Assembly: GCA_022225965.2 (NCBI GenBank)
Contig: JAKJXP020000044.1
Span: 124,001 to 188,000 of the forward strand
Length of the DNA stretch: 64,000 bases
Reading direction: 5' to 3'
Source of the DNA: Diatrype stigma
Lineage: Eukaryota > Ascomycota > Sordariomycetes > Xylariales > Diatrypaceae
Positions 31,337 through 45,266 of this stretch are shown here, piece after piece (the stretch's first letter is position 1; each line of letters begins with the position of its first letter). The notes below the pieces were generated by a model, which made no database searches, was not told the origin of the DNA, and saw nothing but the letters and a program-made list of their open reading frames with translations. The position numbers and the translations under genes are program-made.

Positions 31337-32749
31337 TCACACCTCGTCCTCTTGCTCTAACCTGAAATCCATAGTGGAGCCTTTACCCGAGGCAACATCA
31401 ACGCTCCGGTGAACCTGAATAGAGTCTATAGGATATCTGCTGTCGCCCGTATCTGGACGACCCTCCGGGTCACTCGTAACAAGCCACCTGGTGCTAGGTG
31501 CATCGAGCCGAAGCCAACCTGGTCCCGGTAACGATTGACTACCCATCTCGACAACGCTTGTCTGCCCTGTCCCCTCTCTTTTTGCAGTCTTCAACCCCCA
31601 GGAGTCTCTGATGCTATAAATACTGATCATGGACGTCAGGTTTCTCCACAGTCCGGTTCCGGGAAGTAAGGGTTTGTAGACAGGCGCACAGCAACAAACA
31701 ATGCAAGCGAGGGATTGGATCATGGCCCAGGAGCCAACCACTGCAAATATATCTAGATTATTCCTATATCAGTGTTACATACACTTAGTCCTCGAAGCAA
31801 AGATCACTTACACCCCTTATCAGCATTGTAGGACAAGCCGATTTTGAGGAACCCGAGTATTCCTGCCCTATATCAGGGGTAAGCTTGAAAGACCGTAAAG
31901 GTAAGAGGTAAGTTCGACAGAAATGAATGCGAGGTTACTAACAAGCTCCCAATTCCACAAAGAAGGCGCAACATCCACTTGGCCTCAGTCTTTATTTGGA
32001 GATCACGCATCATGAATAGTGCCAAGAGGACCAGGGTGAAGTCGATGATTGAATTAGGCGGCTCGACGGCAACAGCGACTGTAGATAATGGGAAGCAGTC
32101 GCCAGGGGTCCACCATTGCCAGAACTTGTTAAGTGGTCGACATTGCAGCAGCTGGAGGATTACCAATGCGGTATATGTGATTGCTTGAACAGCGGCGTGC
32201 ACGTATATCCAGAGCGCATACTGGCGGTTCATACCGAACATACGATGATACAGCGCACATAGACTCCACTTTGCGAAGCTCTGGTCCAGCAACGTGCTGA
32301 GATCGGTGGCTAAGATTCTCTAGTGATAATTGGATGTATTAGAAACACACATCTACACATATCATAGACGGGCAACTAAGAAGTAAAAATAACAAACCTT
32401 GGAGGTTTTCTCGTAGACTTCCTGATCCAGGGCTTCATCGAGCCCTTGGCCGTTGATGATCGTCAGAGCTGAGGTTACGCAGTCCACATCAGCATTACCT
32501 GCACATTCAAGAGCCACGGCGATTTGACGGTTCATATGGCTACGACATACCACTTATGGCGACAGCAACTCTTACGAGAAAGATAGCTGCCGCGGCCAAG
32601 GCAAGCCAGTCTTCCAGACCGGGTCTCCGGCCGGAGAGACGGGTGGATACGAAACGGAGTGCAATCATGGCGGTACATATAGGTCCGCAGACAACGAGAA
32701 GGACGAAGTAAGCACCCTGCCCCGAGTCGTGGAATACATCGAGAGCCAT
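31337..32749 (-). CDS. Fungal rhodopsin-like (Pth11-related) integral membrane protein
   Basis: Five exons: 32749..32551, 32498..32398, 32319..31943, 31867..31812, 31752..31337. Phases are consistent, giving 382 residues. Seven hydrophobic helices can be placed. Family marks include TMIALRFVSTRLSGRRPGLEDWL after TM1/TM2 (the R-F-x-R-x...DD-like turn), KWSLCALYHRMF, LQCRPLNKFW, and IGLSYNADKGY before the last helices. A hydrophilic C-terminal tail of about 100 residues follows. Members are plasma-membrane proteins of unknown ligand, related to CFEM-less Pth11-type receptors in plant-associated fungi. It stands alone between two unrelated genes. Confidence 0.88.
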
Positions 32750-34133
32750 CTTGCCGGGAAAGTGAGGGGGGGCGGCCGTGGCGAACGGGTGGGTACGCCC
32801 GTCGCGAGCGTCGAGAACGGGACGGACTTGTGTTAACGGACAAGGACAAAGTCAACAACAACAGAAGCGGCGATGACAAGAAGGTGGCACCGCTTCTCCA
32901 TTATATGTATTGGACGACCGGCATCTACCGAAACGTGGCGAAGGAATAAGGAGGGGAGGGCAGGCTCGAGTAAGCCTGTACGTAAACCAATATAGTCGGC
33001 GGCTTCGGTGGATCGGCCACGAACAGGGGTATGCGTGTGGGTGGTACATGAGATAATCACAGTCACTGACAGACTGATACTGTAACCCAGCGTACATATA
33101 TTTAGACCATAGAAACATGGAACGCTGTCAACAGAGAGCATGATGTTCAGCGTGTTAACGACCACGCCCGCGAAGCTCGTCATATTCTAACATCTCAACA
33201 CTTCGTGAACAATTGCCTTCAATCATCTACACTAAGGATGGTTTCTAGAATGTCCGTTAGTATAGATTGATCTAGTAGACTGGAGAGCTCATCTAGAACC
33301 TATAAACCACGTGGGTGCATGGAATAGCCCGAACACGCACCTTATCTCGCCCGATATAGGGCTTGGTCCTGCGGGTGTGGCTAACCAGCCCAAATTCATT
33401 TGGTGCAACACGGGAAACAGGCCTACGTGGTATGCTGTTGGTGGTACGAAGATGCACCTAAGTTCTCAGCTGCTCCGCCGTTGGAACATTGGCCCGTTGG
33501 GTGGGCTTATAATGTAGTAGTAGTTGGGCGAGGTCTGGAGCCCGAATGCTTCTTCGACTCCACTGTGTTAAGTTATAATGCAACTGCATGTGGCTAAATT
33601 TGGAATCGCTGATCCGGAACGACGTCCACACGTTCTACCTATGTCAACCTATCAGGGCTGCATATTAGTGATATGTGATTTTACTCCTGCGTGCGTGCGG
33701 CGCTGTTTCCCTAGCTCCATTCCGCGCTGTTGGTGCTCGAGTACTGCAGAGTCTTAGAGGTATTCGACTTTCTTGACTTTACAATGTTACACAATACTTT
33801 CGTTTTTCGTGGAAGCCTAGTTTTCTTTCCGGATAGAGTGTTGCATCCAACGGCTTCTCGCCCCCATCATTCCAACAAGTGGCCCCCTAAGCCACTCAGT
33901 ATATTATAGGTCCGATACCTAGGTAAGGCTCGGGCGGACAGACCTACTCAGCCAGGGGCCACCGCTACTACCAACCGTCGATTCGATATGACCAGCTCAA
34001 TAAAAGCCTCCCTACTCGACATAGCCTTGTGTTTACAAGGGCCATTAGTATTGGAAACGGAGGTTGTAATACACAAGAGCCAGGCTTCATGCAGTAGTAC
34101 TCGCACCAGGTCACGCTACTTTAGAGAGAAAGG
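32750..34133. other. Intergenic between divergent rhodopsin-like and P450 genes
   Basis: A long bidirectional spacer of about 1.4 kb with only short frames. No CGG-N5-CCG site was found in the part near the P450 start. Confidence 0.4.
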
Positions 34134-36011
34134 ATGGGGCTTCACATCGACTTACCCGACGACTGCACATGGCAGCTAATAGCAACTGTCCTGTTTGGTG
34201 CCGTAGGTCTTGTAGTAACCCAAATTCCTAGATTCGTAACTAATAAGTATTGTAGATCTCTTTTTATGCAGTAGCCTGGGGCACTTACCTTGCATATTTC
34301 CACCCCCTATCTAGATTTCCGGGCCCGAAAGTGGCAGCCGTTTCCAACATCTGGTATGCCTATCATTGGTAGGTTGCCGTGTCATACTACGAAGTACACT
34401 CTTCTCCGGGCTAAGTAAATCCTAGGCTTTCTGGAAGATACCCGTGGGCAATTGAAGATGTCTTACGCAAGTATGGCGATGTTGTTCGGATCGCCCCAAA
34501 TGAGCTTGTCTTCTTCACCCCCCAAGCTTTTACGGGTGAGTAACACGTTGCGGCATGGTCTATGGGACTCGGTAATGACTCCTCATAGACATTCATCTTC
34601 CTCATCAGAAGAATATGGAGCTCTTCAGAAAGACGGACTTTCAAAACCGGGGTGAAGACCTTGGAGGGATCATATGGGAGGAGGACCCAGTCCGACATCG
34701 CGAAGTGGCGAAAAAACTCTCACCAGCGTTCAGTAGTCGCTATATTCGGTCCTTAGAGCCCATAGCTCACCAGTACATGGACTACTTTATCGCTCGGATG
34801 AAGGATCTAGGCAACACGCCTGCCGGCGTCGGGATCGTTGACTGGACAAACTGGTTGACCCTGGATATGTCTGCAGACATGTGCTGGAATGAAAAGCTGA
34901 ACGAAATGACAGACGGCAAGTGGTCTTCCTGATTCCCCCGGACACATCTTCTAACAAGGCATGTAGCAAGAAACCCAGTATACCTCGAAGCCCTTCTTGG
35001 TTTCAACGCGTTTGCCACGGTGCTGCAGGTCTTCAAGCGGTTCCCCCTGATCCGCCCGTTCTCGTACCTGCTCGCTCCGATAAGTAAACTGACGGCTCTG
35101 TCCACCATGGAGTCGACAATAAGAGAGGGCGTGCTCCGGCGCATCGATCGCCGAGGCAAGACAGAGCATTTCGACCTGTTCGAACATATCCTACCGGCCG
35201 ACAGCCTGGTCCCCACGGACAAGCGCGAGCTCACACATATCGGCTCGCTTGCCCTGCAAGTCATGTTTGCCAACGCCGGACCCACGGATGACTGGTTGTA
35301 TGGCACGCTGGTGCAGTTGCTCAAGGAACCCGAATGCTACCGGCTCTTGGCCGAAGAGGTCAGGGGCGCATTCGAGAACTATGATGATATCACACCGGTC
35401 GCGTTGGCCTCCCTCCCCTATCTCCATGCGTGTCTTGAGGAATCGTTGCGCATGTTTCCCAGCAACTGTACGGGATTACCCCGTATAAGCCCCGGCGCCG
35501 TTGTTGATGGTCGTTATGTTCCAAAAGGGGTAAGCGCATTCCTCATATATGTCGAACCGTCCCCTTACCTACTCCGTGCCACTTTTCCTATCTATGGTCT
35601 ATACACCCTAGTTATCACAGCTTACGATAGTTGACATTCGCATAACAGACGCACGTCCAGACGAGCATCTTTGCGCTTTGTCGGAGTCCTCGCTATTACC
35701 ATGACTCGCAGCACTACCGCCCGCAGCGCTGGCTGCCGTACGATCACCCTCTTTACGACCGCGCATTTGAGGGCGATCATCTGAAGGATATGTACGTATT
35801 TAGCCTCGGGTCGCGAATTTGTCTTGGCCGTGAGATGGCGTGGATGCAGGCCAAGATGTTCATGGCCAAGACGCTGTGGACGTTCGACATTGTCAAGGTC
35901 CCGGGACAGCAGCACTTTGACGTAGAGCGGACGCTGCTTCATTACGGGTTCTTCAACAAGCCGGAGCTGAAAGTGAGGTTCGTGCCTGTGGAAAGGGGTC
36001 GAGACGAGTGA
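34134..36011 (+). CDS. Cytochrome P450 (CYP65-like clan)
   Basis: Six exons: 34134..34214, 34256..34368, 34426..34535, 34589..34919, 34959..35529, 35649..36011, giving 495 residues. An N-terminal membrane helix ([22 protein letters not shown]) precedes [10 protein letters not shown], then [16 protein letters not shown] and a [17 protein letters not shown] segment. ESLR (ExxR) is in [17 protein letters not shown] is the PERF-equivalent, and the heme loop is [10 protein letters not shown] with Cys433. The C-terminal [16 protein letters not shown] is typical of isotrichodermin C-15 hydroxylase-like fungal P450s. Two splice choices are unsure: the end of exon 1 could be 34211, and exon 5 must begin after AAG at 34958 to keep frame, although TAG at 34965 has the better branch-site spacing but breaks the frame. 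No terpene or polyketide synthase is nearby. Confidence 0.85.
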
Positions 36012-36522
36012 CCAACGCAGTGATGGCGTCAATCGGTGCCAAAGCCATGCGTACGTTTCTATGACCTGATAAGCTGGCTATCAAAGCACATCGGATAGGA
36101 TATAAAGCTGACCAGTAGGATCTCATGACAACGCATGCATCATGGACGCGTGTATGTATGTAGCAATGAGGCGAGACTCGACTTCACCTGGAGTATAATG
36201 CCTGATGTACCGGTACCTAAGTAGCTCTTATTCGTCCAAAGTACAGCTTCGCCTCCCCCTTGCTGATTCCTTCATGCGATGATGCAATTTGATTGGTTAG
36301 GCTCACTCAGCACCCATCACCGCTACCTCCCTCCGTTTACTGATCCGAATACTGGGGAACCCAATGCCACCTAATACGACAGCAAGCAACAATACCTAAA
36401 AGCTCACATACCTAGGTAAACATAGCCCCTTTCTTTCTTTCTTATCTTTCTTATAAGTGTCACAATTGCCGCACTGCCACTAGGGATTGGACATACCTCC
36501 TGAAGGACCTGCGGTAGACAAA
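36012..36522. other. Intergenic, pyrimidine-rich promoter of FluG-like gene
   Basis: A CTTT-rich tract at about 36427-36455 lies upstream of the FluG-type gene. Nothing else was found. Confidence 0.45.
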
Positions 36523-39261
36523 ATGGCATATACCTACAGCAATCTCAGGGCGCTCGACGCCGCCATCGAGACGACCCCGCTGATTGACAACCACGCCCAC
36601 CCGCTCCTGAAGCCCGAGTACCTGGCGCAACACCCGTTGCTATCCATCGCTACAGAGGCGCACGGGGATGCCATTGAGGACTCGCGCCTGAGCCTTGCAC
36701 ACATCCGGGCCGTCCGGCAGCTGGCCCAGGTCCTCGGCTGTGAGCCAACGTGGGATGCCGTGGTTGCAGCCGTCGAGCGCAAGCGCTCCGAATCCCCAGA
36801 AGCCTGGACCCGGCGCTGCCTGGAGGGCATCGAGACCATCCTAATCGACGATGGCCTCAACAGCGCCGAGCAAGTTGAGAGCTGCTCCTGGCACGACGAC
36901 TTCACGCGGAGCAAGTGCAAGCGCATTGTGCGGATCGAGGCGCTCGCTGGCGATATTATCGCGCGGTATTGCGAAGCGACGGATTCCGAAGGCTCTACGC
37001 TGTACCATGACGTCGTAGCCGCTTTTCGTAGCGAGATCACTCAGGCGATCGCGGATCCTGGGGTGGTGGGGTTCAAATCGATTATCTGCTACCGAGGTGG
37101 TTTGGATATCGGTGATATCCCGTTGGAGACCACGAAGCTGATCGCACTTCTTGATCAAATCGCTGCCATCCATAGGGGCGGTAAACGGTTTGAAAGACTC
37201 CAACACCCACCGCTAAACCAACTGTTCGTCCATATCACCGCACACCTCATCGAAAATGACACAACCCAAACACAGCGAAAACCGATCCAGTTTCATACCG
37301 GCCTTGGCGACAACGATATCACCTTGACGAAGTCTTCGCCCTCCCATCTACAAACTTTCATCCGCATCCACCCGACCGTGCCGGTTGTACTACTACATGC
37401 GGGGTACCCATGGATGAAGGAGACCGCGTATCTAGCGACGATGTATTCTAACGTATATGCCGACATTGGAGAGGTATTTCCTTTCGTCAGCCGTCATGGC
37501 CAAGAAAACGTGGTAAAGGAGATTCTAGAGCTATGCCCTTGGTCCAAAGTCCTTTTGAGTACAGATGGACATTGGTTCCCTGAGACATATATCTTAGCTA
37601 CGATACAAGCACGCTCAGTCTTCAAAACAGTCAGTCATCGAAATACCCCAATTTTGCACATGGTTTTATCGTTAACCCCGTAATAGGTGTTAGGGGACTT
37701 GGTTATCAGTGGACAACTGAGTGAGAAGCAAGCAGTGCAACTTGTGCAAGATGTCCTGTTCAATAACTCGAGGAAGCTTTACAATCTCCAAGTTGAAACC
37801 TGTCTTCCAAGCTTTGCTCAGTTATCCCAACAGCGATCGAGCACAGCAACAAAGAGCACCATCTGGACCCCTGCATCGGTTTTGCAGAGGTTACGGAGCT
37901 TCAACGCTAGATGGCTGCGAATATACTGGCATGACTACACATCTAGCGCGAGATGCCGACTTATTCCTATAAAGCAAGTCTACAAGGCGCTCGAAAGCGG
38001 CAAGCCCTTGACACTCTGCGTCACGTCGGCCGCTCTCGGCCTGCTGCAGGTAGACATGATGATCCCCGAGATCAACGGAACGGGCGCCCAGACCCTGCTC
38101 CCGGATTGGAACTCGCTGAAACCGGGGCCCATCGACGGCCACCTCAGCTGCCAGGGCGATTTTCGGAAGCTCGACGGATCCGAGGAGATCCTGTGTCCGC
38201 GGAACCTGCTGCGCAAGACGCTCGAGCGGGCGGGCGCGCTGCCGCAGCAGCTCGATTTTCTCATCGGCTTCGAGATCGAATTCCTCGTCCTCGAGCGGAA
38301 CCCGAACCCGGACCCGGACTCGGACTCGGGCGGCGACAAGTACCGCCCGCTGCACAGCTCCGACGGCCACGCCTGGTCGATGGCGAATGCCGTGGCGGAC
38401 TGGGGCCGGGAGCAGGGCTCGTTCGCCACGGCCATGGACGAGGTCATCGACTTGCTCGACGCCGCCGGCGTCGAGGTCGAGCTGTTCCACCCGGAGTCGG
38501 CGCCGGGCCAGTTCGAGCTGGTGCTCGCGGCGCGGCCGCCGCTCGAGGCGTGCGACAACCTGCTGCACGCGCGGCAGGTCCTCACGGCGGCCGCGGCGCG
38601 GCGCGGCATGCGCGTGACGCTGCATCCGAAGCCATTCGCGGCGGCGTGCGGCTCGGCCTCGCACATGCACATGTCTGTCAAGTCTACCTCTACCTCCACC
38701 TCCACCTCCACCACCAGCGACGGGCCGGACGTATACGAGCCGTTCTACGGCGGCATCCTGAAGCACTTCCGCGCGCTGATCGCCTTCACGTACGCCAGCC
38801 CGGCGAGCTACGAGCGGATGGTGGACAGCTTCTGGGCGGGCGGGCGCTGGGTGACGTGGGGCACGCAGAACAAGGAGGCGCCGCTGCGCAAGTGCGACGG
38901 CGCGCACTGGGAGATGAAGGTCCTCGACGGCCTCGCGAACCCCTACTTCGCCGTCGCCGCGGTCCTGGCCGCGGGCGCCCTGGGCGGCGTCGCGGCGGGC
39001 GGGAGCCTCGCGCCCTGGGCCGACTGCGCCGGGGACCCGGCGCTCCTGTCCGACGAGGAGCGCGCCGCGCTCGGCATCGAGCGCATGTTCCCGGCGGACC
39101 TGGGCGAGGCGCTGGACGCGCTGGCGGAGGACGAGGCCCTGGCCGCGCTGCTCGGCCCCGAGTTCGTCCAGAGGTATATCGATGTGAAGAGGGCGGAGCT
39201 GCGGTTCCTGGAACCCATGGCGCCCGAGGAGCGGAGGAGGTGGATCATGGATAGGTATTAG
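36523..39261 (+). CDS. fluG: FluG-type amidohydrolase / glutamine synthetase-like fusion protein
   Basis: Two exons, 36523..37629 and 37687..39261 (57-bp intron), give 893 residues, close to the usual size. The start at 36523 (MAYTYSNLRALD) is the first ATG in frame. The N-terminal half is an amidohydrolase_2 domain: IDNHAHPL with His24/His26, FHTGLGDNDI, VLLHAGYPW, VLLSTDGHWFPE. The C-terminal half is type-I glutamine-synthetase-like: ARCRLIPIKQVY, FLIGFEIEFLVLE, HPESAPGQFEL, HPKPFAAACGSASHMHMSV and the KEAPLRKC...NPYFAVAAVLAAG core. A Ser/Thr-repeat insert (KSTSTSTSTSTTSDG) follows SHMHMSV. Aspergillus nidulans FluG is needed for an extracellular conidiation signal. Fungi often carry several paralogues, so this may not be the true orthologue. 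Confidence 0.9.
38682..38715. repeat. In-frame (TCCACC)n-like coding repeat
   Basis: Tandem TCTACC/TCCACC units encode a Ser-Thr run inside the glutamine-synthetase half of the FluG-type protein. Confidence 0.7.
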
Positions 39262-40175
39262 ACTACATATGTAGGTACCAAGAGATTTGTTCTTTGTGCA
39301 GTCATCGCCCCTATTTTACATAATTACCTAATTAGCTGCTACCACTATTTACTCCACATATGTCGTAAGGCACCACCTCAGTCGCCGCCAGGGGAAATCA
39401 GGATGCGTTGGAAGTCCGAAACTTGCCACGCCTATGTTGTCTTTGCGTTCAAGAAGAGAGAAAACAGCGGAATACCTGGAAGAGCTTAAGTTTCGGCATT
39501 GGCAGTACCGCATGCATGGCGCCGTCCGTATTATCCCGATCATAAGGAGGGCTTTGCTTATATATAGGGGTAAAGACGGGCCCGAGGCGCAGCCAAAGGT
39601 TTGAAGCTGTATGGCATCATCAAAGACGGATTGGCTACATTACATACATTTGAAAAAAATATGGTGGTGATAGGTAAAATGCTAGGTAAAATGGGTGAAT
39701 CACTGCACAAAAAACCAATCCCTTAGACTAGCCAGTCAACTTGACATACCTACTACTTCTCCCTACCTAGCCAAGCAGAAAGCAAGCTTCTTGTTCCCTG
39801 TTCCCTCCCAAGAATAAAGGCATATTCGGCAGTGGTTGGATCGCTGCAACAGATCTCGCAGGTGTGATATGTACTCCTATTACAACCACCATCAGGGGAT
39901 ATAACTATGTCTAAAGCCGTATTTAGTAGGCTACCGGGGTATGCTAGAATGCATAGTTCTTCGACCGATAGGCATGTAAAGGGGATGAGTGCCCCGCGCC
40001 CTATCTCTCTGCATGTACCTTTGGGCGCCCTTGCAAGTACGTACTTAACGTATGACAATTGACAACCTTCCTAAAAGGCAGCGGGAATGGTGGGGTCATG
40101 ACCCTAAATTTATGAAAACTCGACGGCCTATTAGCAACGTTCTTTCTGGCGTAAACTTCCGAGGAAAAGCAGAAG
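39262..40175. other. Intergenic, no gene seen
   Basis: Spacer of about 0.9 kb, AT-rich, with short minus-strand frames only. Confidence 0.4.
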
Positions 40176-41686
<1,511 letters not shown>

Positions 41687-43360
41687 ACGAGCTATGAAAA
41701 CGGAGGCAGGGCACTCTATATTAGCAGGTTTCTAGTTATGGCCCTGTCACATGTGGGATAGTCAAGGCGAGCACAAAGGTCGAGTTGACAGTAAATCGGA
41801 GAACGGCCATAGCACAAAAAGCACGAGGCAATGCAGCACATCATCTTGAATGACGATAACCTCGAGCTACTTTGTTTACATTGTGCGTGCCGTTGCTTCT
41901 AACTACCACGTAGATACTTGGATGGATGACATCACCAGAGAGCAGATGAGGACTTAGCGTAGATTCAAGGCACAAGATGAAATACCTGTCTCTGGGTTAC
42001 ACAGATAATGTGTTGAATTCTAGTTGTGCACTGTGTCTACTTACCGTATATCATTATTATTAAGATGACGATACTGTGCGACGGGACTGTCTTGTGAAGG
42101 TTTACTTCTTCATGAACCAACAGCCTAGAGTTCCGTATCCTCGGTACTGAGGTCATTCCCCATAATACTCGGAGCCGCTGACGTTAAGACCTCCCGGATT
42201 GGCGAATCCACCTAGGTTAGGATCCAAAACCGGCAAGGCCCGGAAGGGAGGGGCAAATTTACGAAGTACTTACCCGGCCTACTAGCCCCGATCGAAGGTC
42301 AACCATGCAGACAGAGACGGGAACCAAGAAATTCCGTAGATCTCTTTGTGTGTGACGATGGAATGTAATTCGGTACCTGATGTATGCTCTCATAGGCTTC
42401 ATCGGTCGGCCAAACTTCCCCGTTCTCCGCTTGAGTTCCATTCCATTTGCTTCTCCAGATCGGGCCGCCGATCGATTGGTCGGCTTTGTTCTGGACAAAG
42501 TTCGGTATCCGCAATAGTGAAGCACTTCGGCCAATAGGAGAGATGTTGTTTCCGACGCATTCTCTGTACAAAACCCCTTAAACTTAAATAGGATGTCTAA
42601 AGTGCTCTTAAAGTCAGATGTGGGGACAGTTAGTCAAGAGCCGGTGGCCCGTGAGCCACTCCGATTATTTTCGTCCAAGGCCAGACAGAGGCCTTTTTGA
42701 GGTGTTTAGGTGTGAGTGGCCGCTCTGGGCGCTCTGGACGCTCTGGATGCCCTGATGCCGAGTGATAACTACATACAGAGATAAGCAATCAATCAGAAGC
42801 CAAAAATTTTCTCATTTTTCCACTTTCGGCGCTCGGATTAGGTTTCTTTATAAGACACTGGATACGCCACGCCACCTCCCATGAAGTCCTCATACCGTCA
42901 TCAATTATTCATCGTCGGCGTACAAACAGCCAAACCACCTTCATTATTTCAACTGCACAAACGAAGACTCGCACCATCCCGAAGTCTGTAATTTTGCACG
43001 AACCTGCAACTCTACCAGACGCGAATTATTGCAGTTATTGCATTGGCCATTCCCCGCCAATTCCACCTTCTCTTTTGAGCTGTGCAGGAGCAAGAGCAAG
43101 AGCGAGAGGCACTTGGAGATAATCTCAGCTACATCCGGATCTCCGGTCGGCTTTTCGAACCGCCATTCTCGCCTTCTACCATCCAACAGCAACGAGAGGA
43201 TCACTACCGCATCATCCGAAATTCTCGATATCGAACAGCCATTGAGGGAAAGGTCCAGTTGGTCTTTCCCCCCTCCCCTTTTACCTCGGTCGGTCGGTCG
43301 GTATCGGTATCTTTCGCTTCCTCACGTATAGACATACACACACACACACAACACAACAAG
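41687..43360. other. Intergenic, long 5' region of the Ups2-like gene
   Basis: About 1.7 kb. Near 42717-42750 there is a decamer-like direct repeat (CGCTCTGG GCGCTCTGG ACGCTCTGG). Just before the next gene there is a CA dinucleotide run (43335-43350). No supported gene. Confidence 0.4.
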
Positions 43361-43924
43361 ATGAAGGTCTTTTCCAACACATGTACCTTCAACTACTCCT
43401 GGGACGAGGTCTCGGCGGCCAACTGGCGGAAGTACTGCCCGTGGAACGATAAGACGACGCACGTGATCGCGGTGGACACACTTGCACGGGACGTCGACCC
43501 GGCGACAGGGATCCTGCGGACGGAGCGGCTCATCACCTGCAAGCAGTCAGCGCCAGAGTGGACAAAGGCGATCCTGGGGTGCATGGACACGAGCCAGGTG
43601 TTCGAGACGTCGTACGTTGACCCGGCGCAGAAGACGGTGACGATGGTGTCGCAGAACATCACGTGGTCGAACCTGGTCAGCGTGCAGGAGACGGTCATCT
43701 ACCGGCCCGTTGGCGCCCACCAGACGCAGTTCCAGCAGCACGCCAACATCACCGCCTTCTGCGGCGGCTGGCAGCGCATCCGCAACAGCGTCGAGGAGGC
43801 CCTCGTCAGCCGCTTCAAGGAGAATGCCACCAAGGGCAAGGAGGGCTTCGAGTGCGTCCTCGCTATGAGCCGCCGCGTCTTCGCCGAGGAGCGCGAGAAG
43901 GAGATGATGCAGCGCGCGGGGTAG
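43361..43924 (+). CDS. PRELI/MSF1 family mitochondrial lipid transfer protein (Ups2-like)
   Basis: Single exon, 187 residues. The frame is open upstream but the first good ATG, following a CA-rich leader (AACAAGATGAAGG), begins the MKVFSNTCTFNYSWDEVSAANWRKY signature. The rest follows the PRELI/MSF1 fold: HVIAVDTLARDVDP, RTERLITCKQSAPEW, FETSYVDPAQKTVTMVSQNITWSNLVSVQETVIY, and a C-terminal amphipathic helix. The MKxFxNxxxFNYxWDxVxAANWxKY start is closer to yeast Ups2 than Ups1. Ups2 acts with Mdm35 in the intermembrane space and moves phosphatidylserine for phosphatidylethanolamine synthesis. Housekeeping role; function inferred from the family. Confidence 0.92.
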   Translation: MKVFSNTCTFNYSWDEVSAANWRKYCPWNDKTTHVIAVDTLARDVDPATGILRTERLITCKQSAPEWTKAILGCMDTSQVFETSYVDPAQKTVTMVSQNITWSNLVSVQETVIYRPVGAHQTQFQQHANITAFCGGWQRIRNSVEEALVSRFKENATKGKEGFECVLAMSRRVFAEEREKEMMQRAG

Positions 43925-44577
43925 CCAGACAAGCAGCAAAATGTTGATCGGCCGCGTGATCGATTGATCGTTCCAAACAACGTTTTCACCACCACCACCC
44001 ACAAACAAACAAGCACCACCGCCGTACTCTTCATCACCAAATCCGCAAGGCGTTTTGTACGCAATTGCAACGACATAGACGATAAGAAAGCATAGACTGG
44101 GTGCACATATATTTGCAGGCGTCTTTAGAATAAGGGTTTTGGTTTTTTTCGCTCTGCTTCACATTTGCTGGACTGGTTTTTTGGGTTTCTGGGAGAGAAG
44201 TTTACATCTAAAAAGCAAGGCGTTCCGGCATACCCACCCGACTGCGTATGAATTTCATTTGATAGAAAAGCCAGCAACAACACTCCAATCATCCTCTGGT
44301 CTGCACAAGACACACACATCACACCAAAACTTGGGAGAACTCTTGGTAGATAGACGGTGGAAGATGGCGGCCCCGGGATCTAGACATGTATACACTACTC
44401 GATCTTCTTTGTAGTTGATGAGTACGAAATATAATGGAATATTTCCGAAACTATCAAATCATTGTTCCCCTCGTGCTAGCCTCGGGATTTGCGAATATGT
44501 TCGTCAAAGCGCGTATATACAGCGGCCAGGCATGAAGCTGTGGTTACTACTACTCGTTGCCACTTGCATATAGTTTG
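43925..44577. other. Intergenic, no gene seen
   Basis: This spacer is between convergent genes and contains only 3' UTR-like sequence. Confidence 0.4.
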
Positions 44578-45266
44578 CTATGTCACGGTATTTGTATTCG
44601 CATCCGCTGTCATCACCCCCGCCCCCTGCTGCCTCTGCATGCACCTCATCTCGTAATACCGCAGCGTCTTCCTCGTGTCCTCGTCCAGCGCTGGTGCCGC
44701 TGTCGTCCCGTCCCCGTCCTCATCGACGGTAGCACTATCCCCGTTACTATCACGGTTATTATCACTACTCAGCACCCGCCTGACGAACGCAGCACCCTCG
44801 GCGTACCGCTGGAAGAAATACAGCTCCTCTACCGCATGCAACAGTGCCTGCGCCCCAGGCTTCGTCACTGCGATGTCGGTGGGTAGGGGTAGCTTGATGG
44901 TGCGCCATATCTGTCGCAGAGTGTATGTGTTTAGTTATGAAGCCTTGAACACCAGGAATCAACTTGAAAGAAGAAAGAAAGCCTGTGATATAATACGACA
45001 CGGGCAAAGAGACGTAGCTATACAGGCATGGAGCTGTTTTCATGCTATTTAAGTAGTTGACAATTACGTACCTCGCCGTTCTCGACTTTGACCCGATAGG
45101 TCCGCTTCACGGCCTGGAACGCCTCCTCAGACTGTGCCGTTCGCGCCGCTTTGTCGGGCTCGGCGCCGGTACCGACACCGGGATTGGCATCGGCATCGGC
45201 ATCTTCTCCGTCGGAGTCTGATAGCTGGAAGCCGAGGAGCTCAGCAGAAAGATCCTCGTCTGCCAT
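44578..45266 (-). CDS. Conserved hypothetical acidic protein
   Basis: Two exons, 45266..45072 and 44910..44578 (161-bp intron), give 175 residues. The N-terminus is strongly acidic (SDSDGEDADADAN), the middle has AFQAVKRTYRVKVENGEIWRTIKLPLP across the splice junction, and a predicted helical hairpin HAVEELYFFQRYAEGAAFVRRVL follows. It ends in an acidic linker and a basic helix (TRKTLRYYEMRCMQRQ). The hairpin looks TPR-like but a single repeat is not diagnostic. The GC-rich coding and clean splice support a real gene; I do not recognise a function. Confidence 0.72.

Noticed and set aside
37891..39254. Long frames on both strands over the FluG glutamine-synthetase half
   Set aside because: They are shadows caused by high GC at third positions. 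The FluG frame has all conserved motifs.
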